From the IMG/VR virus record IMGVR_UViG_3300034198_022894, positions 1-32,142 of that record: a stretch of 32,142 nucleotides of DNA; one strand, 5' to 3'. This stretch comes from a virus. A program made the position numbers and the translations under genes. The notes under the pieces were generated by a model, which saw nothing but the letters and a program-made list of their open reading frames with translations, was not told the DNA's origin and did no database searches. Below are positions 7,513 to 14,265 of this stretch, piece by piece. The first letter of the stretch is position 1. Every line of letters starts with the position of its first letter.

Positions 7513-8612
7513 TGGCCCTGAACCTCCTCGCCAAACTCGGCCTCGACATCAGCCCGTTTACCCGCGGGCTCAATGCGGCCGAATCCGCCGGCAAACGCAC
7601 CGCGAACGTCTTTGCCCGGGACATTGGACCCGGGCTGAAAAACAGCATTCTAGGCGGCCTGACGACCGGCATGATCCTGGGCGCGGGCAAACAGGTGCTC
7701 GACTACGCCGGCAAAATCAATGACCTGAGCGAGCAATACGGGATCAACAAGACCGAGATCCAGGGCCTGATGGCGGCGACGGCGGACAGCGGCTTGGAAT
7801 TCGAAAAGCTCGGGGCGGCGCTGGACAAGGTCGGCCAAGCCCGCCGCGACGCCGCGCAGGGCAACGCCAAGTTGCGCGATGAATTCTCGCGGTTCGGCGT
7901 GACGCTCGCCGACCTGAACGATCCGGCCAAAACCAATCTGGATTTGCTCAAGCAGATCGGCGGCACCCTTTCGACCATGACTCCGACCGCGGCCATCCGC
8001 GAATCGTTTGGGGAATTGGTCGGCGAAAAGGGCCAACGCCTGATCGAGTTGGTCAAGGCCCTGCAAGACATCAAGCCCGTCTCGTTGCTGTCCGATGACG
8101 AGGTCAAGACCCTCGACAGCCTCGGCGACACGGTCGGCAGTTTCTTCCGGGAAATCAAAGTCCTGGGCGGCCGGGCCATCGCCGACATGTCAAACATGGC
8201 CGCCAGCGAATTTGAGCGGGAGGGCGGGGGCTTCAAGGGCGCCCGCTACGGTCTTTATGCCGCGCTCGGATCCATTGTCACCGCGCCGTTTCGCGCCGCG
8301 GCCGGCGCTGATGTGTTTGGCGTTGAGGGCAAGACCGACCCGCTGACCGCCGCGGAGGTTGCTGCGGCCAAGGCCGACATGACCGCCCCGCCGCTGTTCA
8401 ACGAAACGGCCAAGACCGGCAAGACCACGTCCGCCGGCAAGTTGCCGACCTTCGATCCGCGCATCGCTGCGGGCGGACTGGCTTCGGCCGGGCTGTTCTT
8501 CGGCGGCGCCGGCAATCCGCTGCTCCGCGAAGTGAAGCAGCAAACCGACCTCGCCAAACAATCCGTCGCCGAACTCAAGCGGGTGCGCGACGCCATCATC
8601 AACGAACTCTGA
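7512..8612 (+). CDS. Short tape-measure-like protein
   Basis: 366 residues from the ATG overlapping the preceding stop. The N-terminus LGLDISPFTRGLNAAESAGK is typical of tape-measure proteins. It continues with long helical stretches, a hydrophobic glycine-rich segment (SILGGLTTGMILGAG) and a second hydrophobic region near residue 325 (AAGGLASAGLFFGGAGNP). Tape measures set tail length at about 1.5 angstrom per residue, so a tail near 50-55 nm is implied. That is short for a siphovirus. Confidence 0.6.
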   Translation: MALNLLAKLGLDISPFTRGLNAAESAGKRTANVFARDIGPGLKNSILGGLTTGMILGAGKQVLDYAGKINDLSEQYGINKTEIQGLMAATADSGLEFEKLGAALDKVGQARRDAAQGNAKLRDEFSRFGVTLADLNDPAKTNLDLLKQIGGTLSTMTPTAAIRESFGELVGEKGQRLIELVKALQDIKPVSLLSDDEVKTLDSLGDTVGSFFREIKVLGGRAIADMSNMAASEFEREGGGFKGARYGLYAALGSIVTAPFRAAAGADVFGVEGKTDPLTAAEVAAAKADMTAPPLFNETAKTGKTTSAGKLPTFDPRIAAGGLASAGLFFGGAGNPLLREVKQQTDLAKQSVAELKRVRDAIINEL

Positions 8613-8615
8613 GCC

Positions 8616-9449
8616 ATGATCATCAAGGGCACTGTCACCCAACCGCTGACGCCCGGCGTCAGTTGGTCCCCCCGAGGCGGACGCCTGGAGGAAGCCCGCG
8701 TCCAAATCCTGCACACCGACCTGGCCGTTTACGAGGTCACCGCCCAGGCCGGCGGCTACGAATACCGCTACGAGCCCATCGGCAGTTCGCCTATGGGCGT
8801 CTTCAGCTACAAGCGTCCGCAGGAGACGCAGGCCGACGTCGACCTGAGCGATACGTGGGCCGTCCGCTACATCACTGAACAGCGCGACATCTGGCTCGAT
8901 GACCTCGTCGTGGTCCAAATGAGAAAGATCACCGACCTGACCAACCGGGCGCGCTTCAAGGGCGACATCGACCTGTTGATTGCAGGCAACACGTCCCGCC
9001 TGCCCGACGAAACCGAGGCGGCGGCCGGCGCGGCCTCAGTAGCGTTGACCGTCCCGACGATCCTAGCGCGCACCGGCTTGGACAGCGACGCCGAGTTTGT
9101 GGCGATGACCAACGCACTGGTTGAGGATTTGAGCAACGGCGCCAACTCGCAATTCGTCAGCACCCCGGCGCTGGTTCGTTCCTCGGTGCGCCCGGCGTCC
9201 ACGTCACTCCAGCCCGTCTTCATCTACATCAACAACCTCTGCACGACCGCGGGCCTGCTGGCCTACGAGACCACGATTCCGAGCAACCTTGCCGCGGCCC
9301 TGACCGGCACCCTCAGCGCCTACTACTGGCTGATGCAGTCGCCCACGATGGAGCAACAGGAAGACGGCCGATGGCGCTACCAGCGCGAATACTGGGGCGT
9401 CCCGGGGATTGCCAATCTGCTCAGAGACCGTATCGTCACCCCAACATGA
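8616..9449 (+). CDS. Putative minor tail / virion structural protein
   Basis: 277 residues, three bases after the tape-measure gene. Early beta segments (VYEVTAQAGGYEYRYEPIG, WAVRYITEQRDIWLDD), a central charged helix and a C-terminal aromatic-rich part (YYWLMQSPTMEQQEDGRWRY). No family recognised. Placement after the tape measure suggests a distal-tail or baseplate component. The stop overlaps the next start. Confidence 0.5.
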   Translation: MIIKGTVTQPLTPGVSWSPRGGRLEEARVQILHTDLAVYEVTAQAGGYEYRYEPIGSSPMGVFSYKRPQETQADVDLSDTWAVRYITEQRDIWLDDLVVVQMRKITDLTNRARFKGDIDLLIAGNTSRLPDETEAAAGAASVALTVPTILARTGLDSDAEFVAMTNALVEDLSNGANSQFVSTPALVRSSVRPASTSLQPVFIYINNLCTTAGLLAYETTIPSNLAAALTGTLSAYYWLMQSPTMEQQEDGRWRYQREYWGVPGIANLLRDRIVTPT

Positions 9450-9661
9450 CCCCGCTGCCCACCACCCTCGTCGGCTCCAGCCGCGGCCGGATCACCCGCC
9501 GGATCGCGGCCCTGGAGAATGTCATCTACGGCACCAATCCCAACGCCGCCGACGGCACCTTGATCACGCGCACCCCGCGTGGCACTTTCATCCGGTCCCG
9601 CGCCCGAGGCACCGCGGCCGGCACGGGCAGTCAGCAATCCCAAATCCCCCGTTGGCTCTGA
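9446..9661 (+). CDS. Small basic protein at the end of the tail operon
   Basis: 71 residues, starting at the ATG that overlaps the previous TGA. Rich in Arg, Thr and Gly (SSRGRITRRIAALENVIYG, RGTFIRSRARGTAAG). No domain recognised. It is the last gene before attP. The 66 bp that follow hold no further gene. Confidence 0.5.
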   Translation: MTPLPTTLVGSSRGRITRRIAALENVIYGTNPNAADGTLITRTPRGTFIRSRARGTAAGTGSQQSQIPRWL

Positions 9662-9727
9662 CACCGAAACCGGCACCCAATCACCGCCCCACTCAAGAAC
9701 CCCAGCAAATCCGCCAAACCCGCCACC

Positions 9728-9774
9728 CCTTGACACGGTAGGGGTCACAGGTTCGAAACCTGTATCGCGCACCA
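9728..9774 (+). other. attP: attP core: 3' half of a tRNA-Val(GAC) gene
   Basis: The sequence runs from a tRNA anticodon loop to the CCA end: loop TTGACAC with anticodon GAC (valine), 3' anticodon stem GGTAG, variable GGGTC, T-arm ACAGG-TTCGAAA-CCTGT, acceptor strand ATCGCGC, then ACCA at 9771-9774. The 5' half is absent: bases before 9728 do not pair with the anticodon stem or form a D-arm. A 3' tRNA fragment next to an integrase gene is the classic phage attachment core, which restores the host tRNA after integration. Phage genes on both sides imply attP rather than attL or attR. Confidence 0.85.
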
Positions 9775-9790
9775 TGCGGATTTGTTCGAG

Positions 9791-9814
9791 AAAAGGCCCT
9801 TCGGGGCCTTTTTT
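9791..9814 (+). terminator. Rho-independent terminator between attP and integrase
   Basis: AAAAGGCCC-TTCG-GGGCC followed by six T residues: a stable stem with a TTCG tetraloop and a T-run. It lies 17 bases after the tRNA CCA end, so it may have been captured along with the tRNA 3' end and would terminate the restored tRNA transcript. In the phage it isolates the integrase from tail-operon transcription. The A and T flanks make it partly bidirectional. Confidence 0.85.
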
Positions 9815-9904
9815 GTTGCCTTTGCGCGGTTGGGTGGATGGGCGGTCGTCGGGCTTGGTTGCCGGTCGAATGCCGGTTCAAACGGTTTCACACGGGTTGC
9901 GTTC

Positions 9905-9922
9905 TGGCACCATTTGGCACCA
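9905..9922. promoter_or_regulatory. Tandem TGGCACCA sites, candidate integrase arm-type sites
   Basis: TGGCACCATTTGGCACCA contains two identical 8-mers 10 bp apart, one helical turn. They lie 12 bases before the integrase start and about 130 bp from the attP core, where arm-type integrase sites are usual. They could equally be an autoregulatory operator for integrase. Confidence 0.4.
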
Positions 9923-9933
9923 CGCTCGACAGC

Positions 9934-11040
9934 ATGGCAGGCAAGGTCACGGTGCGAAGGGTGAAGCGGCGCGGGGAATGGCGCTGGTGCGTCGATCGCG
10001 TGGAGCAGGGGCGGCGGGTGCGGGAGTTTTTCCGCGCGGCCCAGGAGGCGGAGGCGCATGCCGTGGCGTTGCGACGGCAGCGGAGCGTGGCGGGCGATTC
10101 GTGGATCCGGCTGTCGGCGGCGGAGCGGGCCGAGCTGATCGAGGTCTATGCCGCCGCCCGGGCGCGGAATGTGTCGCTGCGGGAGGTCTGGCAGGAGTGG
10201 TGCGCGCTGGCGCCCAGCCGGGCCAAGTTGACGCCGACGCTCGCGGCGGCCGTGGCGGCCTGCCTGGAGGCGAAGCGCGCGGCCGGGCGGCGGGAGCGTT
10301 ATTTGTCCGCCCTGGCCGCGGCGCTGGGGCAGTTCATCCGGGGGCGCGAGGAACTGGCGCTGGGCAGCGTGACGCGGCTGGAGATCCAGTCGCACGTGGG
10401 CGCGGTGGCGTCGCTGCATTCGCGGGCGACGCGGCTGAATCGGCTCTCGACGCTGTTCGCCTGGGCGGTGCGCGCTGGGCATCTCGACGCCAATCCGTGC
10501 GACCGGATCGAGCGGGTGACGCCGGAGCAACGCCCGCCGCTGATCCTCACGCCCGAGCAGGCGCACCACGCGCTGGCGTTCACGCGGGACCATTGGCCGC
10601 GCTACCTGGCTTGGCTAGCCATGACCTTGCTAGCCGGCGTGCGGCCCGAGGAGGCCGAGCGGTCCGAATGGTCCGCCATTGCCCCGGGGCATGTCGTGAT
10701 CGCGGCGCAGACGAGCAAGGTGCGGTGGCGGCGCGTGGTGCCGCTGATGCCGCTGGCGGCGGAATGGCTCGCGGAAGCGCGGAAACGGGAGGCGGAATTG
10801 CCCCTGCCCGCCATCTCGCTGAAGCGGTTTCGGCGCAAGTTGCGGGATGAACTGAAGCTGCCGAAGTGGCCCGCGGACCTGCTCCGGCACACGGCGGCAA
10901 GTTACCTGCTGGCGGAGCACCAGGACGCGGGCAAGGTGGCGTCGTGGCTGGGGAATTCGGCCGGCGTGCTGCTGCGGCACTACCGGGAACTGGTCACGCG
11001 GGAGGACGCGGCGCGGTTTTGGAACCCGCAGGGAGGATGA
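9934..11040 (+). CDS. int: Tyrosine-recombinase integrase
   Basis: 368 residues from the ATG at 9934 (MAGKVTVRRVKRRGEWRW). The frame extends upstream to 9838 but that part crosses the tandem TGGCACCA sites and looks non-coding. It has a basic N-terminal domain, a SAM-like core-binding domain (~90-200) and a catalytic domain with Arg237 (AGVRPEEAERSEW), a Lys in SKVRWRRV, Arg318 in DLLRHTAAS and nucleophile Tyr350 in LRHYREL. In box II the usual His three residues before the Arg is Asp315. It catalyses site-specific integration at the adjacent attP. Its TGA stop is also the first codon of a repeat arm. Confidence 0.93.
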   Translation: MAGKVTVRRVKRRGEWRWCVDRVEQGRRVREFFRAAQEAEAHAVALRRQRSVAGDSWIRLSAAERAELIEVYAAARARNVSLREVWQEWCALAPSRAKLTPTLAAAVAACLEAKRAAGRRERYLSALAAALGQFIRGREELALGSVTRLEIQSHVGAVASLHSRATRLNRLSTLFAWAVRAGHLDANPCDRIERVTPEQRPPLILTPEQAHHALAFTRDHWPRYLAWLAMTLLAGVRPEEAERSEWSAIAPGHVVIAAQTSKVRWRRVVPLMPLAAEWLAEARKREAELPLPAISLKRFRRKLRDELKLPKWPADLLRHTAASYLLAEHQDAGKVASWLGNSAGVLLRHYRELVTREDAARFWNPQGG

Positions 11041-11065
11041 ATTTGGAAGGCAGGAAGGCAGGAAC
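11038..11065 (+). repeat. Single 8-bp-period (GGAAGGCA) arm
   Basis: TGAATTTGGAAGGCAGGAAG... (28 bp) begins with the integrase stop codon. It has no close inverted partner. The same arm is repeated in direct orientation at 11413 and 11814. Confidence 0.8.
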
Positions 11066-11071
11066 CGAAGC

Positions 11072-11410
11072 CTAGGCCGGGAAGGTGCGGACGATCTCGG
11101 ATTGGCTGAAGAAAGCGTCGCCGGGGGCGCCAGCGGTTTCGCGGATCAGGCGAATGGTCTGGCCGTCGGCGGACTTCTCGAAGTAGGTGCTGACGCGGCC
11201 GAAGGTCTGGCGCGGGGTGCCGTGCCCGGGGCGCAGGTCGTGAAGCTGCTGGGCCAGGGAGGGCGCCTGCTGGCCGAGCAAGCTGCGGATGGCGGTGGCC
11301 TGCGTGGGGCCGAACTTGGCGAGGGCGGGCAGGTCGGCCGCGTAGGCGCGCACCAGCTTGGTGGGCTCTTTCTTGGGCTGGCCGGGGCCGCGTTTGGTTG
11401 GGGTGCTCAT
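11072..11410 (-). CDS. Small hypothetical protein of the lysogeny block
   Basis: 112 residues, leftward. Basic, proline-rich start (MSTPTKRGPGQPKKEPTK, AT-hook-like GRP-type RGPGQPKK), then a helical region and SRVSTYF-like and IRLIRETAG strands. The start lies against the 85-bp repeat at 11413. Weakly DNA-binding in character. Convergent with the integrase. I do not recognise a family. Confidence 0.55.
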   Translation of the reverse strand: MSTPTKRGPGQPKKEPTKLVRAYAADLPALAKFGPTQATAIRSLLGQQAPSLAQQLHDLRPGHGTPRQTFGRVSTYFEKSADGQTIRLIRETAGAPGDAFFSQSEIVRTFPA

Positions 11411-11412
11411 GG

Positions 11413-11497
11413 GAATTTGGAAGGCAGGAAGGCAGGAACGGACCGCGCATGGCGCCGACTTCGCCCCAGCCGCAGCCGGGGCGCGTGTCGGGGTCAG
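11413..11497. repeat. 85-bp direct repeat, copy A
   Basis: Identical over all 85 bases to 11814-11898. It combines the GGAAGGCA arm (first 27 bp) with a segment holding an imperfect hairpin (CCCCAGCC...GGCTGGGG-type, around 11464-11481). It lies between two leftward genes, abutting the stop of the upstream gene. Confidence 0.95.
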
Positions 11498-11728
11498 TCA
11501 CTTGGCGCGGAAGATGGGCGCCATCGAATACTTGCCGAGGGCAAAGATAAATTCGCCGTCACTGTCCGCCTTGACCATGCAGCGACCCTCGCGGCCTTCG
11601 CCAGAGAACCGGACAAACCGGCCCTTGCGCTCGGTAATGGTGACACTGAACACGCAGTCGTAATCGCCGACGCTGCGGGCGGTGAGGGTCTGGCCGGCTT
11701 TGATTGTCTTCGCTTCGTTCGTTTGCAT
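11498..11728 (-). CDS. Small hypothetical protein with beta-rich fold
   Basis: 76 residues from the ATG at 11728; a TTG two codons earlier is the alternative. Predicted mostly beta: GQTLTARSVGDYDCVFSVTI, RFVRFSGEGREGRCMVKAD, GEFIFALGKYSMAP. No family recognised. A promoter-like -35/-10 pair ends seven bases before this ATG, implying a nearly leaderless transcript. Next to the repressor and on its strand, so probably expressed in the lysogen. Confidence 0.6.
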   Translation of the reverse strand: MQTNEAKTIKAGQTLTARSVGDYDCVFSVTITERKGRFVRFSGEGREGRCMVKADSDGEFIFALGKYSMAPIFRAK

Positions 11729-11734
11729 GGCCAA

Positions 11735-11800
11735 TACCTACACCCTGTCGGAGTTCTCGTCAACAAGTATTCCGGTTCCCGCTGCGATTTTTTCAGGGCG
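11735..11800 (-). promoter_or_regulatory. Promoter-like repeat, copy 1
   Basis: On the minus strand, TTGACG (11763-11758), a 17-bp spacer and TAGGTA (11740-11735) lie just before the ATG at 11728. The -10 is poor. The 43 bp at 11758-11800 match 12151-12193 at 41 positions. The -35 sits in a partial dyad GGAATAC-N10-GAACTCC (minus strand, 11773-11750) that is perfect in the other copy. Confidence 0.45.
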
Positions 11801-11813
11801 AACCCCGGGGGAT

Positions 11814-11898
11814 GAATTTGGAAGGCAGGAAGGCAGGAACGGACCGCGCATGGCGCCGACTTCGCCCCAGCCGCAGCCGGGGCGCGTGTCGGGGTCAG
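11814..11898. repeat. 85-bp direct repeat, copy B
   Basis: Identical to 11413-11497. Its last bases contain the stop codon (TCA on the plus strand, 11895-11897) of the leftward gene 11895-12083. Recombination between the copies would delete 401 bp, including the 76-residue gene and its promoter. Confidence 0.95.
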
Positions 11899-12083
11899 GC
11901 GAGTTTTAGGTCTGAAAAACGAACCCAAGTCCGCAGCTTCATCGGCGTTCCGGCGGACGTGCTTTCCCATGAAACACGAGCGCGGGGTTTGTCGCTGGCC
12001 AATTCGATTACGCGCCCTACGCGCCCATTGGTGGAGTCGCTGGCGATGCGGATCACTGTTTTGCCAATCTCGAAGCTGTTCAT
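11895..12083 (-). CDS. Small hypothetical protein, possible SH3/KOW-like fold
   Basis: 62 residues (MNSFEIGKTVIRIASDSTNG...). Alternating beta segments with GRVGRVIELASDKPRARVSW resemble small SH3-like or KOW-type barrels. That likeness is by eye only. The stop codon lies in the 85-bp repeat. Upstream are a perfect CCGGGAT/ATCCCGG dyad and the second promoter repeat. Confidence 0.55.
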   Translation of the reverse strand: MNSFEIGKTVIRIASDSTNGRVGRVIELASDKPRARVSWESTSAGTPMKLRTWVRFSDLKLA

Positions 12084-12102
12084 TTCGTTTTTGTTTCTGC
12101 CC

Positions 12103-12193
12103 CCGGGATCATCCCGGCGACAAGGAGAACATGAACGCTGCCGGAATACCCGTCAACAAGTATTCCGTTTCCCGGTGCGATTTTTTCAGGGCG
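12103..12193 (-). promoter_or_regulatory. Promoter-like repeat, copy 2, with operator-like dyads
   Basis: Minus strand: TTGACG (12156-12151), 17-bp spacer, CATGTT, then a palindrome CCGGGAT-N-ATCCCGG (12103-12117) in the leader of the gene at 12083. The -35 lies inside a perfect 7-bp dyad GGAATAC-N10-GTATTCC (12143-12166), a likely regulator site. The shared 43-bp repeat is 12151-12193. It overlaps the stop of the upstream gene, followed by an A-run on the minus strand. Confidence 0.5.
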
Positions 12194-12401
12194 TGAGGCG
12201 GAAGGTCTGGCGGAGGCCTTGCTTCTGCACGAGCCAGGTGTCGCCGGTCCAGCGGTCGAGGATGAGGGCGCGGGAGCCCTCGGCGCGATCCCAGGCGAGC
12301 GGGGTGACGTCGTAGCGTAGCAGCCACGCCAGCAACGCCAGAGCGAGCAGGAAGCAGGCGGCCAGCAGCCGGGAGCGGGAAGCGGGGGCGACGTCAGGCA
12401 C
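12186..12401 (-). CDS. Small single-pass membrane protein
   Basis: 71 residues from a GTG at 12401 (VPDVAPASRS...), which overlaps the stop of the zinc-ribbon gene. A longer frame upstream exists but only shadows that gene. One transmembrane segment at ~11-29 (RLLAACFLLALALLAWLLRY) is followed by a soluble tail with ALILDRWTGDTWLVQKQGL. An LDRWTGxTW pattern is common in small membrane-anchored proteins of unknown role. Overlap with the zinc-ribbon gene suggests the two act together at the membrane. Confidence 0.6.
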   Translation of the reverse strand: MPDVAPASRSRLLAACFLLALALLAWLLRYDVTPLAWDRAEGSRALILDRWTGDTWLVQKQGLRQTFRLTP

Positions 12402-12783
12402 GGAAGGAGTGGGCAAGCTGTTGGCCGGCAGGGGTGCCGAGGGGAATGAGGTCGCGGGCGCCGCAGCCGGGGCAGAGGGCGTGCTGATCGCGCAGGCGCT
12501 TGAGGCCGAAGGCAAGGGTGGCCACGAGCAGAAGCAGGCCGAGCGGCCAGAAGGTGAAGATCGCAACGAGCGTGGCCACGATCAGCGCGCACTGAAGCAG
12601 GAAACCGACGACGCCGCTCCAATCGCCGGCCAGGGGCTCGCCCACGGTGCCGCACCGCCGACAGATGTAGGAGCCCGCCGGGGCATCAACCGCCGAAAAC
12701 TGGCACTGGCAGACGCCGCAGGTGATTAAACCGCCCCGACCGACTTCGAGGACCGTGCAACATTTCGGGCAGGTGGCGTTCAT
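12394..12783 (-). CDS. Zinc-ribbon membrane protein
   Basis: 129 residues. Cysteine pairs CPKC (5-8), CGVC (~22-25), CRRC (~41-44) and CPGC (~107-110) indicate two zinc ribbons at the N-terminus and a possible additional half-site after the membrane region. Two hydrophobic segments (VVGFLLQCALIVATLVAIF and FWPLGLLLLVATLAFGL) form a likely hairpin in the membrane. Lysogenically expressed small membrane proteins are often superinfection-exclusion factors; that role is inference from position only. 46 bp separate it from the repressor stop. Confidence 0.65.
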   Translation of the reverse strand: MNATCPKCCTVLEVGRGGLITCGVCQCQFSAVDAPAGSYICRRCGTVGEPLAGDWSGVVGFLLQCALIVATLVAIFTFWPLGLLLLVATLAFGLKRLRDQHALCPGCGARDLIPLGTPAGQQLAHSFRA

Positions 12784-12829
12784 GGCTGCCGGGAGATTTC
12801 CGCGGCGGGGGCGGGTGTCAACTTCTCAG

Positions 12830-13417
12830 TTACGGCCCCGCGCACCGGTTGTCGGACAAACCCTCGTCGGATTGCCGCGAGATGAAGGCAGCAATCCTGT
12901 TGTGTTCGCCCCCGCGTGTTGTCTCCTCCCCGGCTAAAACCGGCGCGGTCACACCTGGTCCGGAACTGACCTGGTTCACATCAGGCTGCGGGATGACATG
13001 GAACCCCAGCGAGCGGCGAGTGGCACCCGTTTCGCGATGGATCAGATCAAGGTCGGCCCACGCTTGCAGCACGTTCTCCCCCTGGCGAAGCGCATCCCGG
13101 GAGAGGGCAACCTGGCGCGTCAGGCCATGCCAGGAGAGCGTCAGGACAGCCTCGGCCTCGGCCGGAATCGGGCGACCAAGATCATAGGGCGGAGACGGTT
13201 CGCGCAGCCTATCCTCCACGCTGGCCGCCGGACTGCTCAATTCTTGCGCGGGCAAATCAAGGATTTCCTCAATCTTGCGGCGCGTGGCTTCATCGGTGCC
13301 ATTTTCCCCGTGCTTCCACCGACTGACGGCGCTGGGGCTAAGTCCAAGACGCTCAGCCAGTTGCGCCTGCGTCATGCGCTTGCGCTTGAGCCCGGCCATT
13401 AACTTTTGCAGGTTCAT
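12830..13417 (-). CDS. CI-like phage repressor (XRE-family HTH)
   Basis: 195 residues. Residues ~1-60 form an HTH_3/XRE DNA-binding domain (LMAGLKRKRMTQAQLAERLG, LSPSAVSRWKHGENG). The C-terminal ~130 residues (SWHGLTRQVALSRDALRQGE...) do not show the S24 autoproteolysis Ser-Lys dyad, so RecA-triggered cleavage is not evident. Divergent from the 77-residue gene at 13470 across a 52-bp operator-like gap, which fits the lysis-lysogeny switch. It probably represses the rightward early genes and drives the leftward block. Confidence 0.8.
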   Translation of the reverse strand: MNLQKLMAGLKRKRMTQAQLAERLGLSPSAVSRWKHGENGTDEATRRKIEEILDLPAQELSSPAASVEDRLREPSPPYDLGRPIPAEAEAVLTLSWHGLTRQVALSRDALRQGENVLQAWADLDLIHRETGATRRSLGFHVIPQPDVNQVSSGPGVTAPVLAGEETTRGGEHNRIAAFISRQSDEGLSDNRCAGP

Positions 13418-13469
13418 GTTAAGATTTGACTTGCGCTGGTCGCAACTTAAGGCAATATCGCCTCAACAA
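13418..13469. promoter_or_regulatory. Divergent operator/promoter region of the lysogeny switch
   Basis: This 52-bp gap is AT-richer than its surroundings. It holds a dyad TTGCG-CTGGT-CGCAA (13431-13445), the palindrome CTTAAG (13446-13451) and a second dyad AGGC-N6-GCCT (13450-13463). A rightward TTGACT (13426-13431) could be a -35, but no good -10 follows at 17 bp. The dyads are candidate repressor sites. Confidence 0.5.
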
Positions 13470-13703
13470 ATGAGTGGGACGCAAATTGAACTCAGCCGGC
13501 CGGATAGAGTGGAGGATGTGAACGGGCAGACGTTGATCACGGTGCGACGGGCGCCGAAGGCCCGTTTGAAGTTGCTGCTCCAGCACACGCCGGCCGCCCG
13601 GCCGATGATCGACATCGTTTCGGAGGCGCTGGACGCCATCACCATCCCGGAATTGCAGAAGCGCGGTCTCATTACTGGTGCAACAGACCTCAACGGCCGT
13701 TAA
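13470..13703 (+). CDS. Small early protein in the Cro position
   Basis: 77 residues from the ATG at 13470. The open frame extends further upstream but overlaps the repressor. Sequence: beta-like N-terminus (VEDVNGQTLITVRRAPKARL) and a helical C-terminal half (MIDIVSEALDAITIPELQKR). No clear helix-turn-helix, so the Cro-like role is by position only. Confidence 0.6.
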   Translation: MSGTQIELSRPDRVEDVNGQTLITVRRAPKARLKLLLQHTPAARPMIDIVSEALDAITIPELQKRGLITGATDLNGR

Positions 13704-13722
13704 GGCGCAATGTTAAGAATAT

Positions 13723-14022
13723 ATGGAAACAAGATTGATGACCCACCCGCTCGGCCCGGGCACGCGGAATTTCCCGGTGAATTGGCCGGTGGCCGAACTG
13801 GCGACGCTGGGGATGCAGGCGAGCGAGCGGGGCATGTCGTTGGGCGGGCTGATCAAGCACTTGGTGCGCGAGGGCTTGGCGGCGGAGACGCGGCGCGCGG
13901 CGGGGGCGGCGGCGCTGCTGGCACTTTTTCTGGGCATCACGGCCATCCAATGGCTGGGCCACGAAACGCAGGACATCCGGCGCGTGAAGGCAAGCGTGCG
14001 GGTCCGGCGGAGTGAGGCGTAA
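13723..14022 (+). CDS. RHH-like domain with C-terminal membrane segment
   Basis: 99 residues. Residues ~17-52 (NFPVNWPVAELATLGMQASE, then MSLGGLIKHLVREGL) resemble a ribbon-helix-helix DNA-binding domain. Residues ~60-79 (AGAAALLALFLGITAIQWLG) are a transmembrane-like segment. A later start at 13738 would remove METRL. A membrane-tethered small regulator is unusual; the RHH reading is tentative. Confidence 0.55.
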   Translation: METRLMTHPLGPGTRNFPVNWPVAELATLGMQASERGMSLGGLIKHLVREGLAAETRRAAGAAALLALFLGITAIQWLGHETQDIRRVKASVRVRRSEA

Positions 14023-14046
14023 ACCAACGAAGGAAAGGCAAAGAGC

Positions 14047-14265
14047 ATGAGGAACCAAGAAAAGATTTTGGCGGCGGCGGGTGGCGCTGTGTGCGTTACG
14101 TCGGGAGAAGTGAGCCGGGGCGGATTGTCTGCCGCGCCGGGGATTAAGGGGAATCGAAAGGCCACCCGCCGCCTGCTCCCGTTTTCGGCCCGCTGGGAGT
14201 TTGCCCGCGCGGCCGGCTCGCACGCGTTGGCCCGGGCCAACTTCTTTGAAGGGAGGCTGGCGTGA
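14047..14265 (+). CDS. Small hypothetical protein, weak call
   Basis: 72 residues, preceded by GAAGGAAAGG 10-19 bases upstream, and its stop overlaps the GTG start of the next gene. These two points are the only support. The sequence is low in structure and rich in Ala, Gly and Arg. It could be non-coding spacer. Confidence 0.35.
   Translation: MRNQEKILAAAGGAVCVTSGEVSRGGLSAAPGIKGNRKATRRLLPFSARWEFARAAGSHALARANFFEGRLA

Noticed and set aside
9728-9774. Complete tRNA-Val gene
   Set aside because: No D-arm, 5' acceptor strand or 5' anticodon stem is present; only the 3' half exists.
11413-11898. CRISPR array or IS terminal repeats
   Set aside because: Only two 85-bp direct copies, no regular spacers and no transposase between them.
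12080-12655. Leftward 191-codon frame over the two membrane-protein genes
   Set aside because: Low-complexity shadow. The cysteine-pair and transmembrane patterns are in the two other frames.
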